From assembly GCA_938041725.1 (NCBI GenBank), contig CALISX010000380.1, positions 1-11,133 on the forward strand: 11,133 nucleotides of DNA, given 5' to 3'. Shown in pieces: positions 8,277 to 11,133 of the stretch. The notes beneath the pieces are model-generated. The model was given only the letters and a program-made list of their open reading frames with translations. It was not told where the DNA came from and ran no database searches. The translations under genes and the position numbers were made by a program. Source of the DNA: an uncultured Lachnoanaerobaculum sp. (GTDB lineage Bacteria; Bacillota; Clostridia; Lachnospirales; Lachnospiraceae). Numbering within the stretch: position 1 is the first letter of the stretch; every line of letters begins with the position of its first letter.

Positions 8277-9066
8277 CGGAAAGACAGGCTATGTGGGGGG
8301 CTTTAATGTGGGAAAGGAATATGTGGATGAAGACCCAAGGTTTGGCCACTGGCGGGACAACCATCTGCGGATCACAGGGGAAGGGGTCTTTGGCCTTTTG
8401 CTGCGCTTTGCCCTGGATTGGCATTATGCTACCCAGGAAAATATTTTGCAGGATGTGAAGTATGCCATGTTCCAAAAGATTGACTCTCCAGAGTATTTTC
8501 AGGATATTCCAAATGAAATGCTTCGGATGCAGATTATTACCAGCGGCCCCGACTCCCTTACCAAGCAGATTCGGGACAATTATATCGAGATATTTAATCA
8601 TGCCAGGGATCACATTTATATTCAGACCCCTTATTTTATTCCAGATGATGCTGTCATCAGCGCCCTTAGCTTTGCAGCCCGGTCAGGGGTCCAGGTGATA
8701 TTGATGATCCCCAATAAGCCGGATCATCCCTTTGTATACTCTGCCACCTTAAGCTGGGCGGGGACCCTTTTGGAGGCCGGGGGCAAAGTGTATACCTATG
8801 AAAACGGATTTCTGCATGCCAAAACCATTATGGCGGATGGAAAAATTTCCACTGTAGGGACCGCAAATATGGATATCCGCAGCTTTCAGCTGAATTTTGA
8901 AGTAAACGCAGTGATGTATGATGAGAATATAACCCGGATTTTAGAAGAGCATTTTTGGAAGGATATAGAATGTTCCAGGGAAATCACCTTGGAAATGTAT
9001 AAAAACAGATGTCTGCGGCAAAGAATACGAGAGCAGTTCAGCAGACTATTAAGTCCATTGTTGTAA
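8134..9066 (+). CDS. Cls C-terminal fragment with both HKD motifs
   Basis: From the ATG at 8134 this frame encodes 310 residues. They contain both catalytic phospholipase D motifs: H41, K43 and D48 in NHRKIVVIDG, and H228, K230 and D235 in LHAKTIMADG. It therefore carries the complete active-site set but lacks the membrane anchor and the N-terminal part of PLD domain 1. No ribosome binding site precedes 8134, so efficient separate translation is unlikely. The frame stays open upstream of 8134 to the deletion point, which shows that it is the remainder of one gene rather than an independent one. Its stop codon overlaps the plsC ribosome binding site by two bases. Confidence 0.7.
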   Translation: MGGRFMPAKKWNRLKSCGIRIGIFFPATLGRINLRVNYRNHRKIVVIDGKTGYVGGFNVGKEYVDEDPRFGHWRDNHLRITGEGVFGLLLRFALDWHYATQENILQDVKYAMFQKIDSPEYFQDIPNEMLRMQIITSGPDSLTKQIRDNYIEIFNHARDHIYIQTPYFIPDDAVISALSFAARSGVQVILMIPNKPDHPFVYSATLSWAGTLLEAGGKVYTYENGFLHAKTIMADGKISTVGTANMDIRSFQLNFEVNAVMYDENITRILEEHFWKDIECSREITLEMYKNRCLRQRIREQFSRLLSPLL

Positions 9067-9075
9067 GGAGAAACC

Positions 9076-9816
9076 ATGATTCGATTTTTGATCGCAGTCT
9101 TAACTTTGTTTTTTTACCTGGTAGTGCTGATTCCTGTTATGCTGGTGCTTTTGGTGATACGCCACTTCAACAGAAACCTGGCCTCCAGGATAGCCCAGGG
9201 AATGGTGCGCCGGGTATTTCGTTTTATTTTATTTACTTCCGGGGTTCAGGTGGAGGTGCGGGGACTGGAAAACCTCCCGGAGGAGGGAGGAATGCTGTTT
9301 GTCAGCAATCACCGCAGCTATTTTGATATTTTAACGGGATTTGGTTTTACCCCCAGGATTTTCGGCTTCGTGGCCAAGGCTGAGATGCTGCGTTACCCTC
9401 TGCTGAAGCAGTGGATGGATTTGGTGAATTGCTTATTCATCAATCGCAAGAATGTGAAGGAGGGGCTGAAAACCATTCTCAAGGGAATTGAAAATGTAAG
9501 GGGGGGGATCTCTGTGTGGATTTGTCCCGAGGGTACCAGAACCATGACCTCGGATCCCATGGATATTGGAGAGTTTAAGGAAGGGTCCTTAAAAATTGCA
9601 GAAAAAAGCGGTTGCCCTATTATTCCCGTGGCCCTTTCCGGTACCTATGAAATCTTTGAAAAGCAGTTTCCCCGGATTAAGAGCAGCAAGGTGATTTTAG
9701 AATATGGCGCTCCCATTGTCATTGACCAGTTGGGAAAGGAAGAACAAAAGAAACTGGGATCCCTGACCAGGGCCAGGATCCTTGCTATGCTAAGGGAGCA
9801 TGAAGCCCATGGCTAA
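9076..9816 (+). CDS. plsC: 1-acyl-sn-glycerol-3-phosphate acyltransferase
   Basis: PlsC transfers an acyl group to lysophosphatidic acid to make phosphatidic acid, the precursor of all glycerophospholipids, at the cytoplasmic membrane. The 246-residue length is normal. A hydrophobic N-terminal segment (about 4-28) anchors it. The four acyltransferase blocks are visible: HRSYFD at 79-84 (the HX4D catalytic pair H79 and D84), FINR at 121-124, PEGTR at 151-155 and IPVALSG at 183-189. The ATG at 9076 has an AAGGAG site at 9065-9070, five bases upstream, which overlaps the cls stop codon. The gap after cls is only nine bases, so both are likely on one transcript, a sensible pairing for phospholipid synthesis. 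The enzyme could prefer another lyso-acceptor, since the family is broad. Confidence 0.92.
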   Translation: MIRFLIAVLTLFFYLVVLIPVMLVLLVIRHFNRNLASRIAQGMVRRVFRFILFTSGVQVEVRGLENLPEEGGMLFVSNHRSYFDILTGFGFTPRIFGFVAKAEMLRYPLLKQWMDLVNCLFINRKNVKEGLKTILKGIENVRGGISVWICPEGTRTMTSDPMDIGEFKEGSLKIAEKSGCPIIPVALSGTYEIFEKQFPRIKSSKVILEYGAPIVIDQLGKEEQKKLGSLTRARILAMLREHEAHG

Positions 9817-10672
9817 GACAGGAAAAGATTTTATTTTCGGAGAGGATTTTGCTCTGTATCGGAAAAAAAACTGGGAGATTGTATACCAAGGGGTAGAGGG
9901 GGCCTATTCCAATATTGCTGCAGGGGAGATCTTTCCAAACAGCTCCTTGCGCCAGGTGGATACCTTTCGGGAAGCGGTATTGCAGGTATTGGAGAAGAAG
10001 GCAGACTTTTCTGTACTTCCCATTGAGAACTCCTCTGCGGGGATTGTGGGGGAAACCTATGGGCTTTTACTGGAATATCCTATCTATATTATACAGGAGT
10101 ATTTTTTGCCCATCAGCCATTGTCTGCTGGGAACAAAAGAGGCCAGACTGTCCGACATACAGGAGGTGTACTCCCATCCCCAGGCCTTGATGCAGTGCCA
10201 GGAGTATCTGGCCGCCCACGGGGAGTGGAAGCAGATCAGTCTGTTAAATACGGCGGTATCAGCCAGAAAAATCCAAATGGAGAACAATCCCCATTATGCA
10301 GCCATTGCCAGCGAGCTGGCAGCAAAGCTCTATGGATTAAAGATTTTGGAGCGGGAGATCCATTTAAACGCCTTAAATACCACCCGTTTTGTGGTCCTGT
10401 CCCGGGAAGCCTTTTTTTGTAAAAATGCCGGGAAGCTGAGTCTGATTATTGCACTCAATCATAAAAAAGGGGCATTGTATCAGGCTTTGGAGATTTTTGC
10501 GGAGAATGGATTGAATTTATTAAAGATTGAATCCAGGCCCATACCGGAAAAGCCCTTTGCTTACCGTTTCTACATTGATTTTGAGGGAAATATGGGACAT
10601 AAGGAGGTGCAAAGAGCTTTGGGGCGTTTGGAATCAGAAACCAGTTTTTTAAAGATTTTAGGGAATTACTAA
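9809..10672 (+). CDS. pheA: Prephenate dehydratase (no chorismate mutase domain)
   Basis: It converts prephenate to phenylpyruvate, the step towards phenylalanine, in the cytosol. Numbering from the ATG at 9809 (287 residues), the catalytic domain spans about 22-200, with YQGVEGAYS at 26-34, PIENS at 71-75, SHPQAL at 122-127 and the catalytic NTTRF at 190-194. A C-terminal ACT domain follows, with GALYQAL at 221-227 and ESRP at 241-244, the phenylalanine-binding signature, so feedback inhibition is expected. Only about 22 residues precede the dehydratase domain, too few for the chorismate mutase domain found in fused P-proteins. The ATG at 9800 is also in frame, but only one base separates it from the AAGGGAG at 9792-9798, whereas 9809 is ten bases away; I prefer 9809. 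The gene overlaps the plsC stop by eight bases. Confidence 0.94.
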   Translation: MAKTGKDFIFGEDFALYRKKNWEIVYQGVEGAYSNIAAGEIFPNSSLRQVDTFREAVLQVLEKKADFSVLPIENSSAGIVGETYGLLLEYPIYIIQEYFLPISHCLLGTKEARLSDIQEVYSHPQALMQCQEYLAAHGEWKQISLLNTAVSARKIQMENNPHYAAIASELAAKLYGLKILEREIHLNALNTTRFVVLSREAFFCKNAGKLSLIIALNHKKGALYQALEIFAENGLNLLKIESRPIPEKPFAYRFYIDFEGNMGHKEVQRALGRLESETSFLKILGNY

Positions 10673-11133
10673 TGGAAAAGAAGATGGAAGCAGGGATATT
10701 GTTTGGGAACGCCGGGAGAGATAAAATCATACAAAGCTTTTGTGCTTTAGCAGGGGGAGAAGGAAAAGAGGACACCTTTTCTTTTTTGGTTTCTTCCCTG
10801 ACCCAGCTGGGGGAAACCTATGGTTTCCAGGGGGATCTGTGGCATCACTACCTGGCTCTTTGGATGGCGGGGCAGGAAAATCCCTACTCCCTTTCCTTGG
10901 AGGGGGGAGGAAGGGCAGGGGAGAGTGTTTTAAAGCTGGCAGCCCATGACTGTGCTTTGCTTTGGGAGCTGTTTTTTACCTCCCTGTCTGTGCATCCTGA
11001 AATCTGGTCTGTTTTAAAAAACTATTCACCGGGAAAAAGGCAGTCTTTTTGGGGGGATGCTTCCTTCCATGAAAGGATTGCAGTCTTTGCCAAAGATCTG
11101 GAGCATACGAAAAGCCCGGGGGAATTTCAGGAG
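10672..11133 (+). CDS. Possible DUF815-type AAA ATPase, N-terminal part (3' end outside window)
   Basis: The frame starting at ATG 10672 stays open for 154 codons to the window edge. The ATG overlaps the pheA TAA by one base (TAATG), with only a weak AGGG upstream, so translation is probably coupled to pheA. The visible part is soluble and has no Walker motif. Segments GDLWHHYLALWMAGQENPYS (about 62-81) and LKLAAHDCALLWELFF (about 95-110) resemble the N-terminal region of DUF815 ATP-binding proteins as I remember them (a tryptophan-tyrosine segment, then ENPFS, then a leucine-rich LALHDL...LF helix). The ATPase domain would lie beyond the window. The gene assignment as coding is strong from overlap and open frame; the family name is a moderate guess from memory and the function is unknown. 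Confidence 0.65.
   Translation, partial: MEKKMEAGILFGNAGRDKIIQSFCALAGGEGKEDTFSFLVSSLTQLGETYGFQGDLWHHYLALWMAGQENPYSLSLEGGGRAGESVLKLAAHDCALLWELFFTSLSVHPEIWSVLKNYSPGKRQSFWGDASFHERIAVFAKDLEHTKSPGEFQE

Larger units (their letters stand above)
7590..9066 (+). pseudogene. cls: Cardiolipin synthase, frameshifted (probable 8-base deletion)
   Basis: Two overlapping frames together encode one cardiolipin synthase of the phospholipase D superfamily, an enzyme that joins two phosphatidylglycerols to cardiolipin plus glycerol at the membrane. The first frame reads correctly to Gly-Val-Asp (ending at 8120). The second reads correctly from Ile-Leu-Cys-Asp-Gly-Met-Gly-Gly (8119 onward). Homologues usually have about five residues between the Val-Asp (or Val-Glu) and the Asp of Asp-Gly-Met-Gly, but only seven bases remain there (8121-8127), eight fewer than needed. 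An ancestral GTGGATGTGCGGATCC losing eight bases between its two GAT copies would give exactly the present GTGGATCC; this reconstruction is inference. Restored, the protein would have about 494 residues, normal for Cls. It is the first gene of a tight unit with plsC and pheA. A sequencing error is possible, but an 8-base loss outside a homopolymer makes it less likely. Confidence 0.85.

Noticed and set aside
10740..10949. 69-codon plus-strand open frame near the window end
   Set aside because: It overlaps the longer frame starting at 10672, which is coupled to pheA and looks protein-like; this one is a Gly-rich shadow.

Overview
The window looks like ordinary chromosomal DNA from an anaerobic low-to-mid-GC Firmicute, most likely class Clostridia and plausibly Lachnospiraceae. 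This rests on the Clostridia-like FtsH tail, strong AGGAGG-type ribosome binding sites, sigma-A-type promoters, a separate pyrB-pyrI pair carrying a regulatory chain, and a prephenate dehydratase followed by what looks like a DUF815-type ATPase. The taxonomic call is inference from protein character, not from a database search. There is no integrase, transposase, CRISPR array, tRNA or rRNA. Coding density is high and no gap longer than 300 bases lacks a gene.

Layout. Bases 1-945 hold the 3' part of ftsH (+). It converges on a pyrB-pyrI operon on the minus strand (2347 to 1008), and a hairpin at 951-981 appears to terminate both. The 260-base divergent region 2348-2607 holds the pyrB promoter and leader, a 16-bp inverted repeat resembling a TetR-family operator, and a promoter for an MMPL/RND-type membrane exporter (2608-4785, +). 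A clear sigma-A promoter then drives clpB (4897-7488), closed by a terminator at 7502-7531. From 7558 an extended -10 promoter starts a compact transcription unit. It contains cardiolipin synthase (broken by a frameshift), plsC acyltransferase, prephenate dehydratase (pheA) and the start of a further gene running off the window. The genes in this unit are separated by 9 bases or overlap by 1-8 bases.

Function. The window combines protein quality control (FtsH, ClpB), pyrimidine synthesis (aspartate transcarbamoylase with its allosteric chain), export (MMPL), phospholipid synthesis (Cls, PlsC) and phenylalanine synthesis (PheA). The unit starting at cls mixes lipid and amino acid genes and is probably held together by transcription rather than by a shared pathway.

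Most notable points. The cls reading frame is broken in a way best explained by an 8-base deletion between short direct repeats. There is an apparently orphan TetR-like operator before the exporter, with no regulator gene in view. The pyrB control region has paired TTCGAAT sites and an 11-bp tandem repeat but no recognisable PyrR site. I found no convincing new multi-gene system.
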